Positions 18,622 to 28,140 are shown, numbered from the stretch's first letter. The stretch: 64,000 nt of DNA from Nitrospiraceae bacterium (GCA_020632595.1 JACKFF010000009.1:136687-200686); one strand, 5' to 3'. Notes: generated by a model not told the origin, from the letters alone. A program made the numbers and translations.

Positions 18622-19849
18622 TGTAGTGCTCCCCCGAAATCAAGCCACCTGTAAGCCTTGTTTCTGCCGATATTGACGAGGACTCCGATACTGTAAGGCT
18701 TGATGGGGTCGTCCTTCGTTGTACCATCGCATCCATCCATTGATCCGGTGTTGCGCCTCCTTGAAGCTGCAAATCGATATTGCCAGATGCACTCCTCTTT
18801 GAGACTCCGAAAAAACCGCTCGATTAACCCATTCTGTTGCGGCGTGTACGGCGTAATAAACTCCTGAGTTAAGCGATAGTCTCGACAGGCTTGTCGAAAA
18901 CGGCGGCTCTGAAAGATTAACCCGTTGTCACTGCGAAGGACGGGGTGGCACCACGGGACGAAGTGTGCCGAATCAGGTGAGACAGGCCGCTTCGATGGCT
19001 CGTTCCGCTTCCTGCGCCCGTCCGCGCAACCGCAAACTCATAGCCAATCACTTCGCGATCATGACAATCAATCACGGCGGTCAAATGCCCCAGCCATCCT
19101 GCCCACAGGGATATACGTCACATCCATGGCCCAGCGATGATTACTCTGTGTCGTTCGACTTCGCCGAGACTGCACACGAGGGCGTGGGGTCGCTGTCCGC
19201 TGATGTACCAACCACCGCTTCAGGCGTAAGGCCCGATAGACCGCTTTGCGATTTAGGAACGTCCCTCACAGCGTAACAGGGCCCACAGCCGGCGATACCC
19301 ATAGGTTGGATAGGCCTGAATCAGTGGCTCAAGCTTGGCCACGAGTGTCTCCGGAAGCGTCGCATGAGCCCGCTTGCCTTTGGTCGACCGATGCAGCGCC
19401 GATCGGCTCACCTGGAGCAGACGACAGGCGGTTCGTTCAGAGATGTCCGGCCTCGGCTCTCACGCGTCGGACATCTCTCGCGCTAAGGGTACGGTTTCAT
19501 GGCCTCCCGTAACACATCATTCTCCACCACCAGCTCCCAATCTTTTGTTGGAGCTTTTTGATCTAGTCATCTTTCAAGGCTTCCTCATCTTTGGGCCGTC
19601 GCCGCAAGCCATTCTCTGCCGCCCGCAGATACTGATCTTGCCAACTCTCCACTTCGGCTACTCGCAGACCGTGTTGCCGGGCGGCTTCAACCACCGACGT
19701 CTCCCCTTTGAGCACACTCAAGACCAGCGCAGCTCGTCGTTTGGCGGTCCATCGTTAATTGGTCCTTCTTGTCCTTGGCCCGCAGATGCCCTCCTTTAAG
19801 ATGTGGGTTATGTCTTAAAGGTGGTCTCACTTTCAAGGGGAGCAGTATA
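18622..19849 (-). mobile_element. IS3-family element, copy 3 (inverted, decayed, no target duplication)
   Basis: Both ends are present (TGTAGTGCTCCCC at 18622 and GGGGAGCAGTATA ending at 19849), in inverted orientation to copy 2. The outer flanks, AAAT on the left and TGCT on the right, do not match, unlike those of copies 1 and 2. OrfA has lost its ATG, has a 1-bp deletion and an in-frame TAG; orfB keeps the LTQEFITPY stretch lost in copy 2 but has other frame breaks. Two truncated genes meet at its ends. Confidence 0.9.
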
Positions 19850-20439
19850 TGCTTACGTAAATCAAAGGCCTTGAGATATTGGAAGGCTTCCGATAAACGA
19901 ATTCTCTCTTTCCCCTTTTCTTGTTTGAGTCCGGCTTCCGTTCGTTCAGTTAACCAGGAACTAATTTTTTCAGAAATACTCGTTTTAATTTCGTCCTTCG
20001 GTCGTCGCATATCAACAACTCCAACCGTATCATTCCAATTAAATTCCTTTTCCTCCGGAAAATACAACAAAAAAAGGTGCCCCTTTAAGTTTCCCATTTG
20101 GGTTTCTGTAAAATCCTCGCGTTTAATGCAATTATTAATTGTTCCATAAGCCATTAATTCATTCTCAGGGATCCCCAAAATTTTCCACACAGACTTTGGG
20201 AATTCCCCGTTTCTTAACACCTCATCCAAAACTGAAATATCTTCGGGATTGGGAGGGTCTGATTCATAAACTTTCCATTTTCCCTGAAGAGCTTCAAAGG
20301 GGGAAACCTTCGGTTTTCCAGATTCGACCCACCGTTTATATTCACGCCCGTATTGTGGATTCCTCCGTACGCATTCTCGATGAAAAAAATATAACTTCCT
20401 CGCCCATGTCTGCTCATCTTTCTTACTTGCTCTAGCCAT
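19850..20439 (-). pseudogene. gene of unknown function, cut at its 3' end by IS3 copy 3
   Basis: The surviving ~196 residues begin MARASKKDEQTWARKLYFFH, followed by ECVRRNPQYGREYKRW. They resemble the opening of small regulator-like proteins found in integrative elements, but I cannot name a function. The fragment ends with RLSEAFQYLKAFDLRKH, a pattern that usually leads into a helix-turn-helix; that part is missing, and the frame then reads into the IS. It is on the same strand as the ATPase fragments and would have been just upstream of that gene. Confidence 0.65.
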
Positions 20440-20571
20440 TCCGCAGAATAAGGGGAATCCCCTTATCTCCCATAGGAAAACTTTTTCGCAGGGATTACTT
20501 TGTGGTCATTCGTTAGTAGAAGGTAAAACCTTAAAAAAAGCAAGGGAGGTTGAGATGAAAAACCAAATGCC

Positions 20572-20733
20572 ATGAATGCCATCAAGTTGTTGACGGAAAA
20601 GCCCATTGAATCCCTTGAGGAAAACAAACAGGGAATCATCGACAACATATTTTCTGCCTTTTCACCTTTCTCATGTGGAAGGGTAAAGAAACATCCAAGG
20701 GAACCCTCCCAGAGGGTGTCCAAAAACCTCTAG
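20572..20733 (+). CDS. possible small protein (53 residues)
   Basis: A short frame reads MNAIKLLTEKPIESLEENKQ and continues to residue 53. It overlaps, in an ATGA arrangement, a six-codon frame (MKNQMP) that has a good GGGAGG ribosome binding site. Either this is translational coupling from a leader peptide, or a one-base loss has split a single small gene. I recognise no family. A frame on the other strand covers the same bases, so the call is uncertain. Confidence 0.3.
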   Translation: MNAIKLLTEKPIESLEENKQGIIDNIFSAFSPFSCGRVKKHPREPSQRVSKNL

Positions 20734-20796
20734 GAAGGATAGTGACACACGATATCAGCGTAACCCGGACATTAGACCATACAGACTAGGAAAGGA

Positions 20797-21621
20797 ATGA
20801 AAAAGCGTATGAATACTCTGGAACCAGATCAACCAATTATGAATACCTCTCCGAAAGAAAACCTTCGGCAAGCCCTACGGTTTGCGGAAGCCGGACATTC
20901 TCTGATGGAAGCCGAGGCCCTGTTTGGATTCTCCAGAAGAGACCTCGAACACCATCTCATCCAAGCCAAAACCCGGCAGGCACTGATCCGACAGCATCTC
21001 CAATCCCGCCCTCGGTTAACGTCCGTACTGCGCTACCCCGAGCGGGGACCGTGGGGAACTTCCAATTATTTTGGAAACTGCCCCGGTTATCTGGTGGTGG
21101 ATTTATTGGATTACTTAAAACCAAAATCTCTATTTGACCCTATGGAAGGATCGGGAACCGCAGGAGATGTCTGCTTTGATTTTGAGGTGGACTATTGCGG
21201 GGGAGATTTACAACTAGGATTTGATCTCCTCAGTTCTCCTCTCCCCAACCGAGATTTTGAATTGATCTTTTGGCATCCTCCTTATTGGCCCGGCCACCAA
21301 TATTCGACTCATCCAAACGATCTTTCTTCAGCCAAGAATATCAAACATTTTTTGCTGGCCCTTCATGCAGCGTTTACCCGTCTGATTGATTGTCTCGCTC
21401 CAGGGGGACATCTTGCCCTTCTTATCGGGGATGGCCGAAAACAAGGGAAGTTTTATCCCATACACAACGAAATCATCCAATGGAATCTCTTGCGCCTCGA
21501 AGTGGTCCTTATTAAGGAAGGGGACCATCAGCGCCGGGCGCAATTCTTTCGTTACGGTCCGACCCCTTTTATTCCTACGTTGCATGAATATTTGTTGATC
21601 TTCCAAAAGGAGAACACCTAA
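20797..21621 (+). CDS. DNA methyltransferase-like protein
   Basis: The 274-residue protein has an N-terminal helical part (residues about 15-70), then an SAM-dependent DNA amino-methyltransferase fold. Motif I is FDPMEGSGTAGDV (about residue 111) and motif IV is FWHPPYW (about residue 155), a variant of the usual DPPYW with His in place of Asp. Downstream blocks include CLAPGGHLALLIGDGR. The order motif I before motif IV fits the alpha or gamma class. No restriction endonuclease is adjacent. Its stop codon shares one base with the ATG of the serine recombinase gene, so the two are coupled. AGGAAAGG precedes the start; an ATG at 20809 is an alternative. Confidence 0.75.
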   Translation: MKKRMNTLEPDQPIMNTSPKENLRQALRFAEAGHSLMEAEALFGFSRRDLEHHLIQAKTRQALIRQHLQSRPRLTSVLRYPERGPWGTSNYFGNCPGYLVVDLLDYLKPKSLFDPMEGSGTAGDVCFDFEVDYCGGDLQLGFDLLSSPLPNRDFELIFWHPPYWPGHQYSTHPNDLSSAKNIKHFLLALHAAFTRLIDCLAPGGHLALLIGDGRKQGKFYPIHNEIIQWNLLRLEVVLIKEGDHQRRAQFFRYGPTPFIPTLHEYLLIFQKENT

Positions 21622-22202
21622 TGGAAGTGGCCTTATATGCACGTGTGAGTACCGGGAGCCAAGATCCTGAGGTTCAATTAGGAGCCCTTCGGCAGCATTG
21701 CGAGCAGCGGGGGTTCACGATTGTGGAGGAATTTATTGATCATGGGGTGTCGGGGGCAAAAGAAAAACGTCCCAGCTTAGATCGCCTGAATAAGACCGCC
21801 TGGCATGGACAATTTCAAGCGGTGCTCGTCTGGAGGTTTGACCGTTTTGCTCGGTCGGTTAAACATTTGCTCTCGGCATTAGAAAATTTCCGGTCCCTGA
21901 ATATTCATTTCATTTCCCTTCAGGAACAATTCGATACCTCCACGCCCATTGGCCACGCCATGTTTACCATCATCGGCGCAATGGCCCAACTTGAACGGGA
22001 TATAATTCGAGATCGCGTCAAGGCCGGATTAGACCGAGCCCGAGCCCGTGGGATTCGGTTAGGCCGACCGCCCGTCGCAAACAATATTTCTTATATTGGT
22101 TTTTTGCATCGGGAAGGCCTGTCCATTCCGGCCATCGCTCGGAAGTTGAAGTGTAGTCGGTCTACCATTCGCCGTCGTCTTCGAGAGGCCCATCATGAAT
22201 AA
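21621..22202 (+). CDS. serine recombinase (resolvase/invertase family)
   Basis: The 193-residue protein has the small serine recombinase layout. The catalytic domain starts MEVALYARVSTGSQDPEVQL, with the nucleophile Ser in ARVS; the Arg-rich active-site helix is WRFDRFARSVKHLL and the E-helix region is GAMAQLERDIIRDRVKAGL. A C-terminal HTH follows (LSIPAIARKLKCSRSTIRRR). Its length matches resolvases and invertases. It is coupled by overlap to the methyltransferase upstream and to the excisionase-like gene downstream (8-bp overlap). In an element that already has a tyrosine integrase, it may resolve or invert DNA rather than integrate it. Confidence 0.9.
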   Translation: MEVALYARVSTGSQDPEVQLGALRQHCEQRGFTIVEEFIDHGVSGAKEKRPSLDRLNKTAWHGQFQAVLVWRFDRFARSVKHLLSALENFRSLNIHFISLQEQFDTSTPIGHAMFTIIGAMAQLERDIIRDRVKAGLDRARARGIRLGRPPVANNISYIGFLHREGLSIPAIARKLKCSRSTIRRRLREAHHE

Positions 22203-22401
22203 ATCCAGCCCTAATATTGTGGAGTCTCGATTGGTATCCGAACAGGAAGCCGCACAGTACCTTGGCATCTCCTATTGGACGGTTCGAAACTTGCGGTTTC
22301 GGGGAGAACTCCCTTCCGTAAAAATTCATCGCCGGATTCTCATTGATCGGCAAGACCTGGATGCCTACATTTCCAGACTCAAAAAGGTGGAGGGGCCTTG
22401 A
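22195..22401 (+). CDS. excisionase-like HTH protein
   Basis: The 68-residue protein has a MerR/excisionase-type winged helix-turn-helix (VSEQEAAQYLGISYWTVRNL, RFRGELPSVKIHRRILIDRQDL), as in Xis or AlpA-type directionality factors. It overlaps the end of the serine recombinase gene and stands 48 bp before the integrase gene, the usual place for an excisionase. It probably binds the attachment sites and favours excision. Confidence 0.82.
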   Translation: MNKSSPNIVESRLVSEQEAAQYLGISYWTVRNLRFRGELPSVKIHRRILIDRQDLDAYISRLKKVEGP

Positions 22402-22449
22402 CTTTTGGACTCAATGGAGCGATCCATCAAGGAGTCAGGGGGATGAACC

Positions 22450-23529
22450 ATGGGAAGGGTCTACCAAAGAGGGCACACGTGGTGGATACAATATTACCAC
22501 CAGGGACAATTGTTTAGGGAAAGTAGCCGTTCCCCTCAAAAATCAGTCGCGACGGCGTTCTTAAAAAAACGGGAAGGTGAAGTCGTCGATGGCCGGTTAC
22601 CAAATTTACAGGCTGATCGAACCACGTTTGAGGATCTGACCAACCTACTGATCCAAGATTACCGCAATAATGGCCGAAAAACCCTCACCCGAGTCGAACA
22701 ACTCGTTAATCATCTCAAGGAATCCTTTTCCAAGTTTCGAGCCCACGATATAACGAGCCCTCACCTTTCGAGATACATCGAAAGACGACAACAGGAAAAA
22801 GCCGCTCCTGCCACTATAAATCGTGAATTGGCCGCCCTCAAACGCATGTTTAATTTAGCAATCAAACAAACCCCACCTCTCGTAAAGCCCTATACCATCC
22901 CCCACATCCCGAAACTCAAGGAAAACAATATTCGGACCGGTTTTTTTACGCATGAAGAGTATCAGTTACTCCGGGGCCGTTTATCCGATTACCTCAAAAT
23001 TCCCTTCATCATTGCCTATTGGACGGGAATGCGATCAGGAGAGATTCTTGGTCTTCAATGGGATCACGTTGATCTCGAAAAGGGGTGGATCCGATTAGAC
23101 CCCGGTACCACCAAAAATGGGGAGGGACGAATCATTCCCTTGGCTAATGAGGTCACCCATGGTCTCAAGCAATGGTGGCGAGAATCCCGCCTGAAATACC
23201 CTTATTGCCCGTGGGTGTGCCATTACAGGGGAACATGGTTACGGAGAATACCCAAGAGAACATGGAAAGAGGCCTGTGACAAGGCCCATATGCCAGAGAA
23301 ACTGTTTCATGACTTACGAAGGACAGGCGTTCGAAACCTCATCCGGTCCGGCATTTCTGAACGAGTGGCTATGGATATTTCTGGCCATCGGACCCGATCC
23401 GTCTTTGACCGCTACAATATTGTGAGTGAGGCAGACCTGGTTCAGGCTAAGGACAAATTGAACACCTTGAGCACAATTTCGAGCACAATGGGGAAGGAGA
23501 AGGAGGGAGAGATCGCTGTAAGTTGTTGA
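22450..23529 (+). CDS. tyrosine recombinase (island integrase)
   Basis: The 359-residue protein is a phage-type integrase. It has an N-terminal arm-binding domain (GRVYQRGHTWWIQYYHQGQL), a core-binding domain (about residues 60-150) and the catalytic domain with the full set of residues: Arg in WTGMRSGEILGLQW, Lys in TTKNGEGRIIPL, His and Arg in FHDLRRTGVR, His in ISGHRTRSV and nucleophile Tyr in FDRYNIV. It ends 5 bp from the tRNA-Arg 3' end, the classical position for an element that integrates there. The intact catalytic set suggests the island may still be mobile if both att sites work. Confidence 0.95.
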   Translation: MGRVYQRGHTWWIQYYHQGQLFRESSRSPQKSVATAFLKKREGEVVDGRLPNLQADRTTFEDLTNLLIQDYRNNGRKTLTRVEQLVNHLKESFSKFRAHDITSPHLSRYIERRQQEKAAPATINRELAALKRMFNLAIKQTPPLVKPYTIPHIPKLKENNIRTGFFTHEEYQLLRGRLSDYLKIPFIIAYWTGMRSGEILGLQWDHVDLEKGWIRLDPGTTKNGEGRIIPLANEVTHGLKQWWRESRLKYPYCPWVCHYRGTWLRRIPKRTWKEACDKAHMPEKLFHDLRRTGVRNLIRSGISERVAMDISGHRTRSVFDRYNIVSEADLVQAKDKLNTLSTISSTMGKEKEGEIAVSC

Positions 23530-23534
23530 AAAAA

Positions 23535-23611
23535 TGGTGCCCCCGACACGAATTGAACGTGCGGCCCGCGGTTTAGGAAACCGCTGCTCTATCCGACTGA
23601 GCTACGGGGGC
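23535..23611 (-). tRNA. tRNA-Arg (anticodon CCU), integration site of the island
   Basis: Read on the minus strand the gene gives a 7-bp acceptor stem (GCCCCCG with CGGGGGC), a D arm with AGCTCAGTCGG and an anticodon stem-loop with loop TTCCTAA (anticodon CCT). A T arm containing GTTCAATTC and an encoded CCA follow. The 3' 45 bases are duplicated at 11761-11805. The tRNA stays complete because the element restores its 3' end. Confidence 0.95.
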
Positions 23612-24411
23612 AGCCTTTAATTTGAACACGATACAGATTTTACCAGTAAAGGAAATTGGTGAACGCTATTAGGAGTTACGTTTACCCTATGACTTGAGCC
23701 AATCCTCTTCATTGAGATGCCTGTAAAGATTTAAATATCTTCTCTAAACTGATGACTAAAGACCTTCAGACAGTCCCAGCATCCAACCCGATCTTCAAAC
23801 ATTCGTCACTGCTCAATTGCTCAGATCATGAAACCGAAATTCTGAACACCGGCAGGTCCGAAGCAATCTGAACGTATTTCAACAGAACCAACACTTCGCC
23901 AATTATACAAAAGACAATAAGTTAGTTAATAGCCCCCCCAAAGCCCAACTTGAACAAATACCCCTGATATTGTCGAATATGGGTAGTCAGAGGCAACAAT
24001 CGAGAATCATAAATGTTGTGTCTTTCTCTGAAAATGGGATAAATCCCCATTGAAGGTCAAACTACCATTTTGTCAGATTTAAAATCTCTCTCCCAGCCGA
24101 AATCCCATGAAATGCGGAATGAGCAGAACAGGCTTTAGGGGAGGACCAGAAAGACAGTTTGTTCCATTCCTCTTCACTGAAAACCCGGGCCTCTCATCCT
24201 TCGGAGCGGCCATTCTCACATTTTAGGGACATTTTAGCGACATTTCTTCCCATCAATCCCATTCAGCACCCGCAATTCATCCTTTCACACGGTAGGTCCA
24301 TTATTTATTTGGTTAAAGCCTGGCCCCTTCCCCATAATCTCAAAAGGCAACACTTGATAAAATTACTCTGCGATCAAAAATTCGAAAATTCAACGATAAT
24401 CAAAAAAGTGT
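23612..24411. other. gene-less stretch upstream of tRNA-Arg
   Basis: About 800 bp without a credible coding region. The tRNA promoter should be near its left end on the minus strand. I found no further repeat or RNA structure. Confidence 0.4.
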
Positions 24412-24442
24412 GCCCCTTTCTTTTTTAAAAAGAAAAGGGCGC
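24412..24442 (-). terminator. terminator of the PrsT-like gene
   Basis: On the minus strand, a hairpin formed by GCCCTTTTCTTTTT and its near-complement AAAAAAGAAAGGGGC is followed by a T run. It lies about 30 bp after the stop codon of the TPR gene. Confidence 0.6.
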
Positions 24443-24472
24443 ATGAAGTTCGCACCACACCTCAATGAAAAA

Positions 24473-26767
24473 TTACAAACTCTCCAGGGTCGTCCTGGCT
24501 TCCTCCGCTCCTGGAAAAGTTGGACTCATCTTCAAAGCAAACTCCAACGTCTTTTTGGCATTATTGGGCTCCCCCTTTTTAAACAGGGCCATGCCTAAAT
24601 GATACCGAACCAACGGGTTTTCCGGCAGTTTTTTGACCGCTTCCCCTAGGAGGGAAACCGCCTTAATATGGGCATTCTTTTTATAGTAAATCCAGCCCAA
24701 GGTATCCGCGACATACGGGTTATCGCCTTGCCGGGCGAGGGCATCTTCTGCATGCGCTAACGCCTCATCTAAGTTGCCCCCATTTTCTGCCATGAGCCAA
24801 GCCAAATTATTGGCAGCCGGCGCGAATTCGGGTGAAATTTCCAACGTCTTCCGATAATGCTGTTGGGCTTTCTCAACTTCATTGCGTTGTTCAGCTAGTA
24901 TCCCAAGGATCATATGGACAAAAGCCGCCTTGGGGTTTTTGTCCAACAGACGTTCATATTCCATGATCGCCTCATCAACACGATTCATTCGATGGTATAA
25001 TTCGGCCAAGTTTATATAGGAATCCTGCAACTGATCATTCAAAGCCAACGCTTGTTTAAACGCCTTCTCCGCTGGATCGGTCTGCTTCGCCTGCATCGAG
25101 AGGCGCCCTAATAAATTATAGAAATACGGGTTTTTAGGAGAACGTTTAATTTGCTGTTGAACCCGTTCTCTAGCCTGCTGTTCTTCTCCCATTGACAATC
25201 GGGCATTGGCTATTTGACTCAAAGCTTGCACAAAATCGGGATTGTACTTAAGGGCTTCCTCAAAATGGTCAATGGCTTCTTTAACTCTCTTATCCTGTTG
25301 GTCAATGAGGCCTAAGTGAAAATGGGCGATCGCGTCTTGAGGGATTTGGTCAATGATCGCTTGATACACCTTTTTCGCCGCTGAAAAGTCTTTTTCACCA
25401 AAGTAGGCTTGACCCAGGATTTCTACAGCTTGGACATCACGGGGATTGAGACGAATGGCCATTTGGGCTTCTTCAATGGCCATCTTGTACGATCCCTCAG
25501 CCATGAGGCCCACCGCCAAGGCCTTTCGGACCCCTCGAACTTGGGGAGCTAATTCCTTAGCTTCCGTGAGTTCTTGAATCGCTTGGACCGTCTCATTTTT
25601 TTTCGCAAACGCTAACCCTAAATATTGATGGGCCATCGCCTGAGTGGGGTCATCTTTAATGATTGCTTGAAACAAGGGGATGGCTTCATCCACGTTTCCA
25701 CGCCCCAGTATGAGTCGGGCTTCAAAAATCATAGTCATAATGCTCTTCGATTTGGTTTCTAAGAGTGGCTTCAGAAGTTTTTCAGCCTCATGCCATTGCT
25801 GGTTATCCAGATAGAAATTGATCAGAGAATTTCTAGCCGGATCAGATTTGGGGTTCAACTCCACTCCCTTTTGAAAATGTACTGCGGCTTTGGCAACATC
25901 TCCCATAAACGTATAAAATTCACCCAACAAAATTTGGGGTATTTCACTCGCGGGTTTGTGGTTGGCGAGACGTTGATAGACCTCTTCCGCTTCCTTCCAT
26001 TTTTGGGTAGTTTGATAATAACCGGCAAGCTTCACGTAGTACCCATCATTCTCAGGATCTAACACCAGAACTTCCTGAAAAAGGGCTTCCGCTTCAGTAT
26101 TTCTTCCTTGCAGCAAGTAGAATTCGCCTTTGGCCAAAATAAGCGTGGGGGAATTTGCCTTCTTGTTTAAACCTTGGTCGAGAATGTCCTCAGCTTCCTC
26201 GGGTTTTTCAAGGATTAGATAGGCACGCGCCAGATCGACATATACCTGCTCATTGTCGGGATCAAGTTCCAAAGATTTTTTGAGTTCTTCAATGCCCTTC
26301 TCAAGTTTCTTTTCCATAATCAAGCTACGGCCACGTAACAGATGGCCTTTGGGGTGGTATGGAGAGGAAATCAACACAACTTCCGCGTGTCGTTTCGCCG
26401 CTTGGGGCTGTTGGGAAAGCAGATACAATTCACCGAGTTTAAGTTGGGCATCCTGAATCGACGGATCCAACTCGACGGCTTTGGTAAGTTCCCCGAACGC
26501 AGACTGAAGATCGGGCATCCCGCCCAATTTGAGGTGAATCAGAGCTAATTGATGATAGGCCTTAGCATCCTTCGGATCGAGTTGGACGACATTTTTCAAT
26601 TCGATGAGGGCTTCTTGATATTTTTGCTCCTCAAAATAGGCTTCTGCTCTCTCCTGGTGTCTAGCCTTTTTTTCCTCGTCCGATAATTGGGTACAATTGG
26701 TTAAACTGACGAGCAAAAATGGAAGAACCACACAGCAAAAAACTACCATGATGGGTTTATGTGTCAT
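24473..26767 (-). CDS. PrsT-like TPR lipoprotein of the PEP-CTERM system
   Basis: The protein (about 764 residues from my chosen start) opens with a lipoprotein signal (hydrophobic residues 7-22, lipobox SLTNC). About twenty tetratricopeptide repeats of 34 residues follow, with typical units such as AYFEEQKYQEALIELKNVVQ. Length, lipobox and TPR-only architecture match PrsT, the TPR lipoprotein found with exosortase XrtA loci, where it is thought to help exopolysaccharide assembly in the periplasm. I chose the ATG at 26767 because the signal peptide begins there; the open frame extends to 27043 but that part does not look coding. It is separated from the other locus genes by the tRNA-associated island. 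Confidence 0.87.
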   Translation of the reverse strand: MTHKPIMVVFCCVVLPFLLVSLTNCTQLSDEEKKARHQERAEAYFEEQKYQEALIELKNVVQLDPKDAKAYHQLALIHLKLGGMPDLQSAFGELTKAVELDPSIQDAQLKLGELYLLSQQPQAAKRHAEVVLISSPYHPKGHLLRGRSLIMEKKLEKGIEELKKSLELDPDNEQVYVDLARAYLILEKPEEAEDILDQGLNKKANSPTLILAKGEFYLLQGRNTEAEALFQEVLVLDPENDGYYVKLAGYYQTTQKWKEAEEVYQRLANHKPASEIPQILLGEFYTFMGDVAKAAVHFQKGVELNPKSDPARNSLINFYLDNQQWHEAEKLLKPLLETKSKSIMTMIFEARLILGRGNVDEAIPLFQAIIKDDPTQAMAHQYLGLAFAKKNETVQAIQELTEAKELAPQVRGVRKALAVGLMAEGSYKMAIEEAQMAIRLNPRDVQAVEILGQAYFGEKDFSAAKKVYQAIIDQIPQDAIAHFHLGLIDQQDKRVKEAIDHFEEALKYNPDFVQALSQIANARLSMGEEQQARERVQQQIKRSPKNPYFYNLLGRLSMQAKQTDPAEKAFKQALALNDQLQDSYINLAELYHRMNRVDEAIMEYERLLDKNPKAAFVHMILGILAEQRNEVEKAQQHYRKTLEISPEFAPAANNLAWLMAENGGNLDEALAHAEDALARQGDNPYVADTLGWIYYKKNAHIKAVSLLGEAVKKLPENPLVRYHLGMALFKKGEPNNAKKTLEFALKMSPTFPGAEEARTTLESL

Positions 26768-27043
26768 ACATACCCTATCGTAAATACGTTTCCCATTCTT
26801 CAATATTTCCCCTCGCTTAATGGGGATCAGACAAAAATTAATTAGGTAAAATATTGTAATTATTAGCGAAATCATTTTTCTTAGAGTGGTTCTGTACTTG
26901 GCTTCGAAAGCTTTAGGGACCTCAAATCTAAGAGAATCTGAACATTTAGAATGAACAATGATACTTTCGACGGGCCCTGATTGAAGAAAATGAATTCTTA
27001 ATCGTACAAGCAAAGGATGATAAACCGTAGGCATTTTGAACAA

Positions 27044-27399
27044 GTTTGATCACCAATTCAAATTACATGAATTTTGGAGTTTATAGTTCACAGAGCAGAG
27101 ATCTTCTTTCACACCAATATGATAAAACGATATGCTGCTAAAAGTTCGGGAATATGTTGAAAGTCAGAAAAAGGTGCATGCCAGAGGAGTGGAACCAGCG
27201 GGAAAGAGAGGAGAATTGAATACGCAAGAGGTGTGATTATTCGGCAAAAAATTGGGCTTGTCAGCAGCTGAAAGCTGTAGTCATATTCTGAGAGTGAAGA
27301 TCCCGCCCTCCAAAAGACGCGATTTTCTAAAAATCTTACTCAGCTTTATTGGTTCCGCTTTTGTAGTGATCGAGTTTCTTTTGCCACCGGATTAGGTAG
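27044..27399. other. gene-less stretch upstream of the PrsT-like gene
   Basis: No coding region is supported here. The minus-strand promoter of the TPR gene is probably in or near this segment. Confidence 0.35.
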
Positions 27400-28140
27400 T
27401 TTTCAGAGCTGCTCCGGCATCTCTAAGGATGAGGCAATTGTTGATTGGCAGCCGTTCCTGATTGTAATAGCCAATGAAATATGCTCCCATATCCTAGCTG
27501 CCCTACTAGAAGATCTCATATTCCACTGTAGAAATCCATTTGGTCTTGAGGCTCAGGAGCACCGTGCAATCAGGTCATTGTCCCAACAAATGGCTTTCTG
27601 GCTCATGCGTTGACCAATTTGCCCTCTCGTCAAATGGTGTGGATAGACCCTACTTCGGGCTGCACCCCTTGGTCAGATGTGAAGCGTAGCCCGCCCTCGG
27701 GGTTAACAAGTTTCCACCGCTCGTCTGGGTGCCAAGACCACCTACTCGGCGTCCGGCGTTGCGACACACACCAAGCCACCACACGACGGGCTACAGGTCC
27801 GGGACGACCGAGAGGTGTGCCCAGCGTCATGGAATGAGCACACAAGAATATCTCGGCGCCAGAGACGATTTGGCAAGTTCGGATGGAAGGCCCGATTGAG
27901 TTGATTGGGAGCGGCCTCAAGTTCATTCTGCCCAAGCCGGAATTTCAGGGTGCCTAGTGGTTTACTCCGCAACTGGAAAGCCTGCATTAGCTTGCGGGCC
28001 CCTCCGACTCACTCCCAACGCCTTCGCCATTATAGTTGAACCCGCTGTGCCTCAACTGCATTGTTCACCGCGCGCGATTTCTCCCATAAATGAACTTGTT
28101 GGGTCTGAACGGGGCGATCCTGCCAGACTAACGACTTCGT
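27400..28140 (-). pseudogene. decayed IS3-family transposase (orfB remnant)
   Basis: Across several frames the minus strand gives the hallmarks of an IS3 orfB in the right order: LNRAFHPNLPNRLWRRDI (start of the integrase core), VARRVVAWCVS, LRFTSDQGVQ (second Asp block), MSQKAICWDNDLIA (the WDN block before the catalytic Glu, which is lost) and YFIGYYNQERL (C-terminal block). Stops and frameshifts occur throughout. It is not related closely to the IS3 copies at 9080-19849. Confidence 0.75.

Larger units (their letters stand above)
11761..23611. mobile_element. tRNA-Arg-associated integrative island
   Basis: The island is bounded by the 45-bp direct repeats at 11761-11805 and 23535-23579. 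It has a tyrosine integrase gene ending 5 bp from the tRNA 3' end, with excisionase and serine recombinase genes beside it. Cargo is a lipase-like/TPR lipoprotein, a destroyed AAA ATPase gene, a truncated gene of unknown function and a DNA methyltransferase. IS256- and IS3-family insertions fill about 3.8 kb. No phage structural or conjugation gene is present, so it is either a small integrative mobilisable island or the eroded remains of a larger one. Confidence 0.85.

Noticed and set aside
16321..19849. Inversion of the segment between the inverted IS3 copies 2 and 3
   Set aside because: Copy 2 keeps matching GACC duplications and its removal restores the IS256 transposase, so its flanks have not been swapped; a deletion at copy 3 explains the data better.
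20797..21621. Complete restriction-modification system
   Set aside because: Only a methyltransferase is present; no endonuclease-like gene is adjacent, and the neighbours are recombinase genes.
26767..27044. Extended N-terminus (92 residues) of the PrsT-like protein
   Set aside because: The lipoprotein signal starts at the Met at 26767; the upstream part has no coding character and would bury the lipobox.
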